In this document: positions 1 to 11,800 of the stretch, in pieces
How positions within the stretch are numbered: the first letter of the stretch is position 1
Layout of the letters: the number at the start of each line of letters is the position of its first letter
Assembly (NCBI RefSeq): GCF_031877795.1
Contig: NC_133948.1
Coordinates: forward strand, 10,028,948 to 10,092,947
Direction of reading: 5' to 3'
From: Strix aluco
Taxonomy: Eukaryota; Chordata; Aves; Strigiformes; Strigidae
DNA: 64,000 nucleotides
Notes under the pieces: generated by a model
Databases searched by the model: none
What the model was told of the DNA's origin: nothing
What the model saw: only the letters and a program-made list of their open reading frames with translations
Position numbers and translations under genes: made by a program

Positions 1-2590
1 GGCTCCTCACTCAGCTCAGGGCTGGCACTTGAAGAATTACAACTTTGCTGAACTCGCTGACAAAAGAAACACTGGAATATGCAAGCAAAAGCCGTTGTTG
101 TTCTGGAGTGTGTGTGGCACTTTCCACACAAGTGACAGAAGAGAAACAGTCACAACCTGTAAGTGAAAAGAGCAGAACAATTAGCAGATTACAACAAAGC
201 CAGAATAAACTTGTTATTCAACAATTTTAGACAAAGCAAGGTGTTATTTGGAGCAAATGCCTGGCTGCACTGCAGGCCCCTTCTATGAAGCTGCACAAAT
301 CAAGTTCCATTCGACACAGCAACGAGCAGTTCTGTTCCACTAGTGGCTTCTACTCCATCACACTTCTAACAAAAGAGATTTAAACAGTCCTCCATGAAAC
401 ACGAGCACTTTCTAATATACCAGGTATACTCTAAGACCTCCACACAGAAAATCACAGCAAAAAGCAGGGGATTAGAGAAAGTGAATTGTCTTTGAAGTTC
501 CAGTGGTCAGTTCCAATATAGCAAGTGACAAGACATCTTGGAAAACACCTGCCACATCCAATAAACATACAATAGATATTTGCACTTCAGCTTTCAGCAA
601 AAATCTTGCTGTATCACATCTGGCTTTAAGTGAAATACCAAGTAAGATGCTGTCACCCTACTCAGGGATCCATACCTCCTCATTTGAGCTCAGCAGAACT
701 ATGCCTTTAGGCAGAGGCCTTTTTGACTAGTGTTCTGATCAAACCTAGTTAGATACTTCCCCACTCTACCAGAATAGTCTTAATGGATGCTACCAAAAAA
801 ATCACAGATAAAAGCCAAATTCTACACAGAGAACACCCAATTGCATTCTTAATCCTCAGAGTGCCTTTAAGAGACATTACATGCACAGAGAAGGCCAGAC
901 CTTCCTGCTATGCTGGAAAGCAAGCCTTTTTTAGAGTTTGCCTCAAAATTACAGATTCTAAATATTCATAACACCATCTACTGATCTGTCAAAGGCCATC
1001 AGTTACCACACTATATGCGTCAAGCTAATGAGCAATCCAAACATGAACACTGCACAGTCACTTATGTCATCAGCTATCAGATGACTGACAGAGTAGGTCA
1101 ATAGCACAAACACAGAAATGAGAGCCAATATAAAGAATTTACAGTATCTTGATCCAGCTATTAAAACTAGCATGCAAAACACTTATCACAGTTGTAAACT
1201 GTGTGCAGGGCAGCAGTTAACCACTCTTCTAGCAGTAGGATACTAGTAATACAAATAGAGCAGATAATGAAAGCCACATAAATTAAAGATTGTTTATAGG
1301 AAGCAGTCACTGTGCTTCAAAAGAAGTCTTGAGAAAGTAATCTGTACAGCAGGCCTAGCACAAGAGACAGCCACAGCAAGATTTAAAGGGTTTTGTTTCA
1401 GTTTTTCTTAACCTGAAGCTTATGATTGCAGCAGGAGAAAAGATTCAAGAACTACTGAAGGACTTGCTACAAGAAAATTTCTTAAACAAAGGATTACAAA
1501 CACAGATAAACCACAAACAAGACATGTAGCAGAACATATGCAATCCAAAAAAATAAGCAACAATGAGAACAAGTTGCCATCCAAAGCACATATCTATGCA
1601 TCAGAATGATTGGACTTCTGTTAAGTCACAGAAAAAGAAAACAAATTTGATAAGGAATACATGAATATGTTTGAAATATTAACACAGTTAGCATGAAGAG
1701 TAGAACTATTAATACAGTAATTTAAATATTATATACCTATTGTCCCAAGATAATTTAATTGTAAAGGGAAGAATGATTTCAGTGTTTGGAGAAAAGATCT
1801 TGCTTCTGTAGAACAGCTGGATATTAAGTCATATTTATTAGGTAACAGATTATAGGAGAAAGACAACACAAGAAATAAAGTCCTGGAAGTTAAAAATGAG
1901 GTTTCCCTTTAAATTCCCCAATTGACCTCAATGTTGGAAAGATACAGATCCTATTTAGGTTCACAGAAATGGAAAAGAACCCCCAAGGTTTCAGAATGAA
2001 AGGCACCTAAAGCGAAGACGTTCCAAACTCTGGATTAGACCCTTTCGATCAGTAACTGAAACGCGAGTTCAATGCTTGCAGAAGTTCAGCAAGTTTTAAC
2101 TCACACTTCTAAAGGCAATCTGGGCTCTTTCAGGCTCAACTGCATAAACTAAAGAATTCCAAAGCTCTTTTGACAAAAGTGTATTTGATATTGCTCTCTT
2201 CAAAATGAGGGCAATCCTAGGTGTTTGATATACACCATAAGAGCCACAGAGCTTGTTGCTTTGTGATGCTAAAGGCAAGATTCAAAACATGAACCATTTC
2301 GTAGTTGCTCTAGTAATGGAGAATAAATCCAGTCTCACTTCACTCTTATCAGCAGTAGCAGGTTTCACAGCTGCTGTTCAGTATCTTGTGGAAGGCTGTG
2401 TAGAAACCTGAGGCAACTATTTCGTTCTTACTCTCAGACAACAGCACAGTCTGTGCTTCGGTCATGCACATGACAGCTAGGTTTCCTGAAGATTTGAAAG
2501 AAATTGCAAAATGAAGCCTAAATGGCTGCTCAGACCCTGTTTTCGGGTGACTTGTATTTGCACCTCCCAGTCTAGAACCAACAGGAACCT
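1..2590. other. AT-rich sequence left of the CpG island, no gene recognised
   Basis: No protein family, splice-bounded exon or transposon was recognised on either strand. I looked specifically for the start of YPEL1 ([20 protein letters not shown]) on the minus strand and did not find it. If the CpG island to the right is the YPEL1 promoter, this is the start of YPEL1 intron 1. Confidence 0.5.
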
Positions 2591-2820
2591 CTGAAGCACT
2601 AACCCCCGCCCAGCCGGCAGCAGGAGCCCGACCAGCAGATCTCCTCGCCCTCCCCGCTCGGGCCGCAGCGGCCTGTCCCCGGCCCGCTGCCCGAGCGGCC
2701 CGCCCGCAGGCCCGGCCCCACCCCCGAGCGGGACCGCGCTCCCGGGGCCGCCCCCGAGAGCCAAAGGCCGGTGCCAGGGGCGGATGAACCATTAACAGCC
2801 CCGTCCCGCCGCCCGCATCT

Positions 2821-2830
2821 GTGACGTCAC
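2821..2830. promoter_or_regulatory. Full palindromic CRE
   Basis: GTGACGTCAC contains the complete CREB/ATF octamer TGACGTCA, 21 bp before CCAAT (2851) and a GC box. Spacing and CpG context are those of a functional cAMP-responsive promoter, though occupancy cannot be judged from sequence. Confidence 0.55.
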
Positions 2831-3753
2831 CGGGGAAGGGCGCCGAGCGGCCAATGGGGCGGGGGGTGGCCCCGCCCCGCGCGGTTCCCGGATGTGTAAA
2901 CAAACACCCCGATAAGCGTGGCGGGGGGGCGGCCGGCGGGCAGCGGGCACGGGGCGGTCCGGGGACCCGCTCCGCCGAAGGAGCTGCCTACCGGGCACCG
3001 GCAAGGAAAGGCTTGCCTTGTCTGCGTGGGGATTTTCACACCGCTGCCTGGAACCACACACAAGCGTATTAAGACATAAAACGTGTAAGAAATTAGCCTC
3101 TCCGTCATTGTTTGTGGGCTCAAAAATAAAAGGGTGACACAAAAATAAGCTTAAGAGTCTTTGACTAGCTCCACGAAGCCGGACAAAGCCTTACACGCAC
3201 TCCTAGTAAGCTGCGATTTGGTTACTCCAGCAGGGAAAAACCTCAGTTCAAGACGGAGACACAGGAGCCTCATTTTCACTTTAGATACCGAGAAATAAAA
3301 GGAAAAAAGATGCGAGGAGAAAGTTACCGGCAGAGACTCGGTTTCCCTGCCGGGAGGGAGCGGCTGCTCCGTGCACGTTTAAACCTTTTCCCCTCTCACG
3401 CCGGAGCACAAAGCCGCCGCGGCGGGCGACGCCGTTGCCTTTTCTCTCCCCCCTCGCAGCGATCACCGCAGGACAACGGCTCGTTTCCCCCAGCCCGCCG
3501 CGGAACAGCCGTGCGCGGCCACCCGACCACGGGCCAGCTCTCAGCCCGCCGGCTCCGTCCCCGACGGACCCCGAGCAGGGAGCCGCCACACCGCCCCTGG
3601 GGCCCTCGCAGGGCGGAAGGGAGCGAGACGGGAACCCACCGGACCCCTTCTCTCCGAGCTCAGCCTCGCCCGCCCCCCCCCCCATTATGTAAACCATCGC
3701 CACCCGCCCTGTAACGAGGAGGCTACAGGCAGGCAGCGCTGCCGTCATTTCCA

Positions 3754-3771
3754 GGCGCTAAAAATAGCGCC
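3754..3771. promoter_or_regulatory. Palindromic MEF2-type site
   Basis: GGCGCTA-AAAA-TAGCGCC forms perfect 7-bp arms around an A4 spacer. The centre CTAAAAATAG (3758-3767) is an exact MEF2 consensus, CTA(A/T)4TAG. It is conspicuous as an AT core inside a CpG island. Confidence 0.5.
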
Positions 3772-3968
3772 CGAGCCCTCCTCCCGCCAGCAAAGTTGCC
3801 TTGGCGGCCCCCCGCCCCGCGCACACAGGAAACCGCGGCCCCCCCGGCCAGGGGTGCAACGCGGGGCTCCTTTCGAAGCCGCCTCCCCGCCCGTGTCGTC
3901 GTGTCCCCCCCAAAAAAAATTCCAGCAAAACGGAGAGTGGCCGGCTTCTCGCGCGCTTCGGTACTCAC

Positions 3969-4370
3969 CGCTGCACCGCGCCGGCTCCGCTCCCCAGCCC
4001 GGACTCCGAGCAGCAGCGAACCCCCGGGCCCCCTTCCCTCAGGGGCAAGGGCAGGAGGGGAAGACGGGACCCCCGGTCCTCACGCGGCGGCCAGCGAGGG
4101 CTCAGCGCCGGGCCCTCACCGAAACACAAAGAGGGGAGGCGCGGGGAGGGGGGGAGCGGCTTCCCTCGCCTCGAAGGTACCTTCTCGGCGGCGGCCAGGG
4201 GTCATAGGCGGGGGCTGGGCGCGCGTCTCCTGCCCTGAGGGCCGAGGGGCGGTCGAGGCATCCTGCCGCCGCGCTGTGCTCCCGCCCGCCCGCCGCCGCC
4301 TTTGTTTTGTTTTCCCCCGGCCCGGGGGTGCTGCGGCCGTTAAACCCGCTCCCACCGCCGCCGGCAGCCA
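3969..4370 (-). other. Candidate non-coding first exon of YPEL1
   Basis: On the minus strand a strong donor, GCGGTGCAGCG|GTGAGTAC, ends a putative exon at 3969. A second, weaker donor CCGAGAAG|GTACCT lies at 4181|4180. The upstream limit is set loosely at the NF-Y-type CCAAT (4368-4372). YPEL1 begins with a non-coding first exon in other vertebrates, so this fits, but neither the start site nor the splice is proven. Confidence 0.3.
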
Positions 4371-4372
4371 AT
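4368..4372 (+). promoter_or_regulatory. NF-Y-type CCAAT box
   Basis: CAGCCAATCAC surrounds the pentamer and matches the extended NF-Y site well. It is followed by a GC-alternating run and GC boxes, and marks a likely core-promoter zone of the island. Confidence 0.5.
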
Positions 4373-4870
4373 CACGGCGCGCGCGCGCGCGCCCTCGCGC
4401 CCGCCCCGCCCCCTGGGGGCGGGAGAAGGAGCGGCGGCGCCCGCCGCGGGGGGCGCGTGGCGCTCCGCCCCCTGCCTTTGTGGTGGCGGCGGGGGGCGGT
4501 TCGGGGGTGGGGCGAGCGGCGACGGTTTGGCTCCGCCCCCTCTTTCGCCCCGCCCCCGCGGGCCGTGTGGGCGCAGCGGGGCCGGCGGGCGCTGGGCACG
4601 CGGGCAGCGAGCGCCCCCCACCCCGCTCCCGCTCTCTGCCCGCCTCGGGCGCGCGCGGCGGTGCGAGGCGGGAAGCGGCGCCGGCTCGCGCGGGGGGCTG
4701 TCGCCCGCCCGGCCCCTGCTGAGGGACGGCGGGGCCTACCGCTGTGTCGGCGGGGGGAGGCGGGGGGCAGAGCCGCGCGGGCGGGGAGGAGAGCGGCCGC
4801 GAGGTAGATCCTCCGCCGAAGCGGCCGGCTCGGTTATGGTTTCATCCCGGAGTGTGTTCAGAGGGGTTTT

Positions 4871-5052
4871 CACGTGAAGGCGCTGTACTAAGCGATGTAG
4901 GATTGCTCAGACTTTTGTTTCTCGTCAGAGACTATTTGTCTTCCACATTTCTGCTGAAAGTAGGTAAAACCCTGGAAGATGACACGGGTCTGTTAAAATT
5001 TCAGTGCCGTAGGAAAAGCATTAAGAACAAAAGCCCAGTTGGAGATTGGAAG
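4871..5052 (+). other. Possible end of a divergent non-coding first exon
   Basis: Plus-strand GATTGGAAG|GTAAGTGG at 5052|5053 is a near-perfect splice donor just right of the CpG island, on the strand opposite YPEL1. It could end the first exon of a divergent lncRNA. There is no ATG-initiated protein that I trust, and no acceptor partner was identified. Confidence 0.2.
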
Positions 5053-6505
5053 GTAAGTGGGGTAGGTCGGAGCACTTGCTTCTGGAAAGGGAGTTTTGTG
5101 AAGAGCTCATTGCTTATAAAGAAAAAAATACACAGGTTTTAAGGTATAAAAACAATTTTGAAAATTAAGGAAACCAAAATACATCTCACATCCAAGTAGT
5201 TTCCGAAGCATCTGAGTTCTGTTGGCAATGATACTGTTTTCCTTTAAAAAGTAAATAAAAGCTAGCCGCTAGTTTATTTTGGCTGTACTCTTCTATTTCC
5301 ACGGGCAGAGTATAGACATACAAACTGAGGAAGCCTGTGACAAAGCTGTCATTTATACTTTGTACCCCGAGGCGGGGCTCTTTTGTCATGCTACAGAAAT
5401 GCAGCATCAGTAAAATCTTCGCCTCCTTTTCTTGTCAGTACTGGCATTTATTTTTTTTTAAATCTTTATGAACTTTTTTTTTTTTTTACCCAAGGGGCCT
5501 ACTTTGCAGAATATTAAAGAAATAGAATCCATTACAATTCAGCTAGTGGCTGTAATCAATAAACCATGTGCTAGTTGATTTTATTCTGCCTATCCATTTT
5601 TTGATATAATTCATAAGTTTATACATTTTTTGTCATATGCTTCTTCTTAACAGCAAATTAATGGCCATCCTTGAAGAACAGTACAAAAAAGTCATGCTTG
5701 CACAATATGTTTTGGCAAAACATCAGGAAACAAACATCTGTGAGCGTATTTCCAGTAGGGCTTTTATTGCAATTTTCCCATCATCTCTCCAGCTCCAGTG
5801 CTGGTAGCTGTAGTCTTGTAAAAAGGAGAAAGGTGATAATCCTTTTGACTTACTTAGTTACACTTCAGAGTGCACCAAATCAAGCTTCCTAATCCAGTTC
5901 CCACAGCTGAGTTAGATGAGGCGTATGATAAAGATGTGCAACAAGATAACAACTGGAACAGAGCAGGAGGCAGGGATGTAGCATAGGTGAGCAGAGAAAT
6001 TACATTAAATCTGATACAACGCAGAGTACATAAATCTTGAGATGCTTCTTGAAAAACAGCTCCAGCCTGTTAAAAATATCCTGTAAAAGGTTTTTACAGA
6101 TTTTTAACAAGCTGTTTCTTTTACTTCATTTTGAGGGGCCTATTACTACTCTCCCTCAACAAGATAGACTTCTTAGTCTGTGCTTTATCTAGCTAAAAGA
6201 TTCCTGACGCTGGACGGCTGTTGTCATCTGGTATGGCTGATCCTAGACCCTATTTACACAGCTGCCATACAGTTGCCTATAAAAATACTCCTATATGTAT
6301 GTTTTAGAAGTAATTGCTTCGACCTTTGAATAACAGTTAATAGTTAAATTGTATTTTACAGGTTCTAAGTACTATAATACAGCATGTTTACCATAGTTCA
6401 ACTTTTAACCTCTTTTTGAGGATTAGGAAGAAGGAATATTAAGCAACAGCCAGAAAGTCACAATAAAAATAATTGATCTCTGCAGGTAGTCCTCCCAACT
6501 CACAT

Positions 6506-6602
6506 AGTGAGGTACTGGTCCACGTAAATCATGACTGACACCTCATGACTGACTGAAACCAGTGAGGTGTCAGTCGTGACTTAGGTGGACCAACACCTCA
6601 CT
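6506..6602 (-). repeat. Long imperfect inverted repeat (97 bp, 40-bp arms, 17-bp loop)
   Basis: The left arm 6506-6545 starts AGTGAGGTACTGGTCCACGT. The right arm 6563-6602, read in reverse complement, starts AGTGAGGTGTTGGTCCACCT. The arms match at 35 of 40 positions. As minus-strand RNA, three of the five mismatches become G-U wobbles, so the hairpin is more stable on that strand. The loop 6546-6562 repeats TGACTGACTG. Size and shape resemble a miRNA precursor or the core of a palindromic MITE. No known family was recognised. Confidence 0.75.
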
Positions 6603-7253
6603 GTTTCACCAAAACTGGTGGCAAAGCTCCCACCACAGTACACAGCCCCTGCACTTCGAAGGCAGTGATACCCCACGTGCACAGTCCTCTTCAGGGATCG
6701 TAGCTGCACAGGGTCCCGATGATGAAATGCAGCAAATGCTGCAGTAGCTCTCGCACTCTCTAAAGTCTTGTGGATTCTCTCACTCAGTACCGACTCGAAG
6801 AAGAGCAAACTCGGAATCACTAGTGCTGCTGTACAGGCTTTTTTACCGATGTGAATGCAACATCAGGTTTCTCTCTTCTGTTTACCTTGAGAGACATGCT
6901 GTCATCTTGGTTTAGGTGTTAGGAACTGACCAGGTTACACAGAATCAGGAATTAAACTCTACATGAGGAATAAAAAAAATAACCAGCAGAAAAAAATAAC
7001 CAGCAGTCCAATCCTGAACATAGAAATGACTCTCCTTTTCAGAGATGACAGGATGGACAAGGGGGAGAAAGAAGTGTCTGTCATTCAGCAAAGGATCCCG
7101 AAAGCTGAACAATGTTTCCATTGTTTTAACACAAGCTCTGCTTCTCCACTGAGAGATCCAAATGACAAGGACACTGAGGGTTTCTTTCTCTTTGCTGTTT
7201 GTTTCCCTAGTAACAAATACACAAGCTGCACTGTTAGAATACCATCCTTTTCT

Positions 7254-7278
7254 CTTTTTTGTTTTTTTTTTTTTTTTT
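7254..7278 (+). repeat. Poly(T) tract
   Basis: Nearly uninterrupted T run with one G. On the minus strand it would be an A-tail, but no retrogene or LINE body was recognised next to it. Confidence 0.8.
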
Positions 7279-8861
7279 ATTTTAAGATAAAGACATGTCA
7301 AGGATGTATTCAGTGCTTTCAGTAGCAGGTTAAGGTTGCTTGTACGAATGAACCTCTGGTACAGCATGATGTACTTGAGAGTACTGCATGTAGTCCATTG
7401 AGACAGTGAAAATAACTTTAAAAGTGTGGAAGAAATTAAATGCTTGCATCTCAGTTTCTATACTGTCTAGATTGTACACTCTTAGGGCAAAGTCTCCCTT
7501 TCACGGTGGAGATCTGATCTTGATTAGCAAAGCAGATGGCAAACTACTACTACTAAATCCTGTGTAGTGTCCTAATTATATTGCAACCCTATTATCATCA
7601 GTCATATAATGTGCACCATTTTAATGGGACCAATTTTAAGGCTGACAACTCTTGCCTATGTTTTTGTTGTGAGCATCATGAAACTTCTCTTTAGATATAA
7701 TTCTGTAATGGGGGGGGGTGCTGTTTCTCGTTGGGATTTTAATCAAGGTTATGGATCTGGAATTCACTGGGTTACAGGAATTGGAGAGATGGCAGGCAGT
7801 CATTGCCTGTGTAGTTTAGCACATTAGAAATAGAACTGGTAGGTGAATTGTATCCAAAACCATCAAAAGCCATTCTGAAAGCAGGACGAGCTCAAAACAT
7901 GATAGGTAGAGGCAGGAAAGACCATTAAAGGCATCTAAACTGAGAAAGAATGTCAGGATCATTTCTTCCTTTGCTTCTTCAGGCTATGTTAAGTCTCAAA
8001 AGTTTGGAGGCATTAACCAAATTTATAAAAAATAAATCAGTTGGTCTTAGAATTGTCAAGCTCTGTGTTCTCTGAGCTGAAAGAAAACAACTGAAAGAAG
8101 GAAAAATAATTTTTTTTAAAACAAAAATAACTTCTTTCCTGTATGTTTGCCATAAATGTGAGCTTAATAATGAAAAGAAAAAAAAGTTTGTTCTTCTCTT
8201 CCCAGTTACTCAAGTTTATAACATTGTGTTCTCTGAGGAAAAGAAATATGCGTTGATTTCTTGGGACATGGCAGCAGCCAGCCTAAAAAGTATAATATAG
8301 AAATAACTGACAAAATTTATATCAAATTTCTGGTTATATAATATGAAAATATAACATTATGCATTAATTGCAAAACAGTTTGTTGCTAGGTCATAAATTA
8401 TACTGGTTCTTGTCACAGCATATTTTAGTTACTTGTCTGGAATGCTGTGTGTAGGGAGGTATTTCAGATGAACAAATAATTTAGGATCTTTTCATTTAGG
8501 ATGGTTTTTGAAACCAGCAGGAATAAGTATTAAATTGTACTACATATGCCAACATAAAACCTGCAAACCCAGAAAAGATGCAGTGACTATTGCTTCAGTG
8601 GATCAGGGAATATCAAGTGATATGTTCAGCTGTCCTGAAATACTTTGATGTTTCAAGCTATCCTCAAGTGGAGAATAGGCAAAGGAATTTATTTGGGGGC
8701 TATGAATCAAACAAATTTGTATCATGATTTTTATATGATGTAGACATCTGCTCATATACATATAAATGGATGTGAGGTGGAAAAAAGTCTGTATCACCCA
8801 ACTCCAGATACCTAATTCAGGAGTATATCTATTCTCTCTAATCAGAGGGCTGAAATATACA

Positions 8862-8875
8862 CCACTAGAGGGTGA
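8862..8875 (+). promoter_or_regulatory. Weaker CTCF-like motif
   Basis: CCACTAGAGGGTGA matches the CTCF core except at two positions (GGT instead of GGC, and the final base). Same orientation as the better site at 16759. Low confidence. Confidence 0.2.
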
Positions 8876-11800
8876 TTTGTCATCTGCAAAATCTCAAGTG
8901 CTCGTTTTTATCCCCACCATCACTGTGGAAGTTCTACTTTTATCTCTTATGTGACTTTTGAAATAGCAAAGCCAGATGTTAACTAAACTTTTCTAATATT
9001 CAGACTGGCAGATATACAAGTGTCTATCTAAAGCAGAGAAGTTCACCAGGGAATTAGCCAACATACAAGCCCTTCAAGCTTCAGCATGCCCTAGTAGCTA
9101 GGTTAAACGTGTATTTTCTTTTTTTTTTTATTTTCCAGAACTTGGTTTTATAATACTTAAATATCTACTTTCACTAGAAAATCTAGACCTTTCACTGCAG
9201 GATAACAGTAGTAGGAGCCTGTAAGAGTTCAGGTTTTGTTATATACTCCTTTTGGTCTTTAAACAAAAATATAAGGCCAACAAAAATATTATCTTGTTGT
9301 AAGCACCATGAAAATGGTGATGATAAGAACAAGTGACAGCCATATTTATTCCTGAAAATTGTTTCTTGTACTAGCCAACCTGTGGAAGGAAAAAGATGCT
9401 GGATCCATGAAGTTCTGACTGTCCACAAAAGCAGAGGCAGCTGCAGGGTCTGCGAGCAGCTACTTGCCTAGTTCGGTAAGTGGGGAAGCCCTGCAACTGG
9501 TTGTTTCTGCTTTTCCTGCTAGCTGTTGTTGGATTCGCAGAGTCTTTCAAGAGACTCCAGAGCAGAGCAGACAATTGTAGTGTATGAATACATGTGTATA
9601 TCTCTCTCTATATAAAATTAACAACAGTACTTTTCTAATGGGAGAATTTATAACTGTTCCATTTGCGTATGTATCTGGCACAATCAATTACAGCCTCTGG
9701 AACTGTAGGATTTGTAGATCAGGACCCAGAGGTGAGATACAGTAGAAATTAAATCCTAGTGTTGTGACTCATTCTTATATGCTTTAGACTGCTACAAAAG
9801 AAGATTCAGGATCAAAAAGCAGTACCAAAAGTATAATTAGAAGGTCTTTATATTTTAATTAAAACTGTAGATCTAGGCAGTGGTGTGAGCTGCATACTAT
9901 ATCTCTCAGTCCTAACTCTCAAATTCCAAATCTTACTGTCTATGGGCAATGTACTCCAGGTTTCTCTCATTGGGAAATAAGCATAAGCATTTTATCTATC
10001 AAATACAGACTTGTTTTGATAGTGAATGTTGTGAAAGCATACTAGGGATGGAAAACAGGATGAAAATGGTAGGCAGTCTTAACCTCTGTCTGTGACCTGT
10101 TTCAGAACTCAGTATTTGGATTTAATTTCTGATTCTGAAAGTGTATTGGTATAAATGACTGGCCTGGACAAAATCTGTCAGTGAACTAGAGCCTAACCCA
10201 GTAGCTCTATAACCTCCCCTTCATCTCTGAAAGAGCAGTAGTTATTTTAAACTCCCCCAAGCTCCTTTGGGAGGGGGGTTTCTAGATCATATCCAAAGAC
10301 TGGACAGATGGAACTATTCAGAACCCCTGCCAGTGGCCGGGTAGGTCTGAATGCAGAGAGGGCTCTCTCACTTTACCGTGAGACTGGAAATGGTATCATC
10401 AGTTTTGCAGCTATTCACTCCTGGTAAGTAAATTACACAATACAGTGGAACATTTGAATCTCAATTTAGCATGCAAACAGGAGTGGCAACACAATAAACC
10501 AGCACAACACCACATACAAACTAGTCGCGCTTTATGAGGACCATAGCATTTTAAAGCGCAAAAGCAAATGCTAGCATGGATTGTCTGTATTTAGCAGCGA
10601 AGAAAACATAAGACACATTTCTCTAAGGCAAGAGGAAAAGGTAGCAGAATAAAAAAAATGGCATAAGCTTTCCAACGTACACATACATATATAAAATCCA
10701 CCTTTATATAGGATTGTCATCTGCTTCATGCAGCTACAGACTCCTTGGTTAATGTTGGCCAGCCGTTACCTATCTGAGAAGTTAAACCTGTGTTTTGTGA
10801 GCCATAGAAAAGCAGAGATTAATTTTTTGTTGATACATGTTTTGTATAAACACATTCTGCATATGCTTGCCTATATATGCAAAGCAGTTGGCTAAAGGCA
10901 GGGATTCAAGCTTTTTCTGTTTTAGGTTTGTTTGATTTCTTTCTTCTTTTTTTTTCCCTTCCTTCAAGAGATGTGCTTCTCATCTTAAAACCTAGACTTA
11001 TATATCCATCCTCATTTTATATCCTGACCAGATTCGGGCATCCAGCACAAACATATTCTATTGTTTCACAGGTAAATAGAGCCAAGGAGATTACTGGAAT
11101 CATGTGGTACAACTCGCTGTAAGATAGGAGCCATGTGACTTCTGATATTACTTGTCATTTAAACCAGAACATCCCTTAAGAAAACATCCTAGAACATCCT
11201 GTCTCTACAAATTGTTAATTCCTTGTTCCAGTCATTAATTACTCTCATTGACAAATATTTCTCCCTTGGATGTATTTAGTTTGATTGTTCAGCTGTTTTT
11301 TCCTTCATCTGTAAGTCTGAGGAGACAATAAGACTCACTGTAGATGTAAGAGCAAGTCACCCTTTTGAGTAATAGCATTTTATAAAGCACATTTTTCAAT
11401 TTCTGAATTCTTTCTGTATCTCTTCTCAGATCCTTCTCCAAGTTATCAAATGATTTCTTGAACTGTGGATCCCAGCAGCAATTTTTGTCCCTGTCAAGCA
11501 CAGGACTGTTCTTTTTCTATTTAGGCAGTCTGATGATCATATCTGTTTGGTTAATTGCCAGGCATTCAACTGATTCTTCATTAGGATCCCCAAATGCATT
11601 TCAGAACTGCTGAATACGTGCCTGCTCCCACCTTTCTTTCTAAGCAAGGAGAGCTGCAAAGTTTAAAGCCCAGAGAGGGAGAGACAATCTTGGTGAGTCT
11701 GTTACCTTCTTTGAATTACAAGTAGCATTTTGGATATGTCAGAGTCACTGAGTTAAATTTACTTTTTTTTTATTTTAAGTTGTAACACCACTTTCAGTAA

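Larger units (their letters stand above)
2590..4870. promoter_or_regulatory. Large CpG island, probable YPEL1 promoter (possibly bidirectional)
   Basis: About 2.3 kb of very high GC and dense CpG, including many GC boxes, a full CRE GTGACGTCAC (2821-2830), CCAAT at 2851-2855, a strong NF-Y-type CAGCCAATCAC near 4365-4375, a (GC)n run at about 4377-4391, and a MEF2-type palindrome (3754-3771). In amniotes YPEL1 lies downstream of MAPK1 on the same strand, so a minus-strand YPEL1 start is expected here. No YPEL1 coding exon lies in the window, so the identity is by synteny only. A plus-strand divergent transcript is also possible (donor at 5053). The frames in the island are GC-composition artefacts, not genes. 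Confidence 0.7.

Noticed and set aside
1-2590. Search for YPEL1 coding exons on the minus strand
   Set aside because: The expected [14 protein letters not shown] start and zinc-binding Cys motifs were not found in this stretch, so no YPEL1 CDS is claimed.
3796-4877. Several long Pro/Arg/Gly/Ala-rich frames on both strands of the left CpG island
   Set aside because: Open on many frames at once because stop codons are rare in high-GC DNA. No homology and no consistent codon signal.
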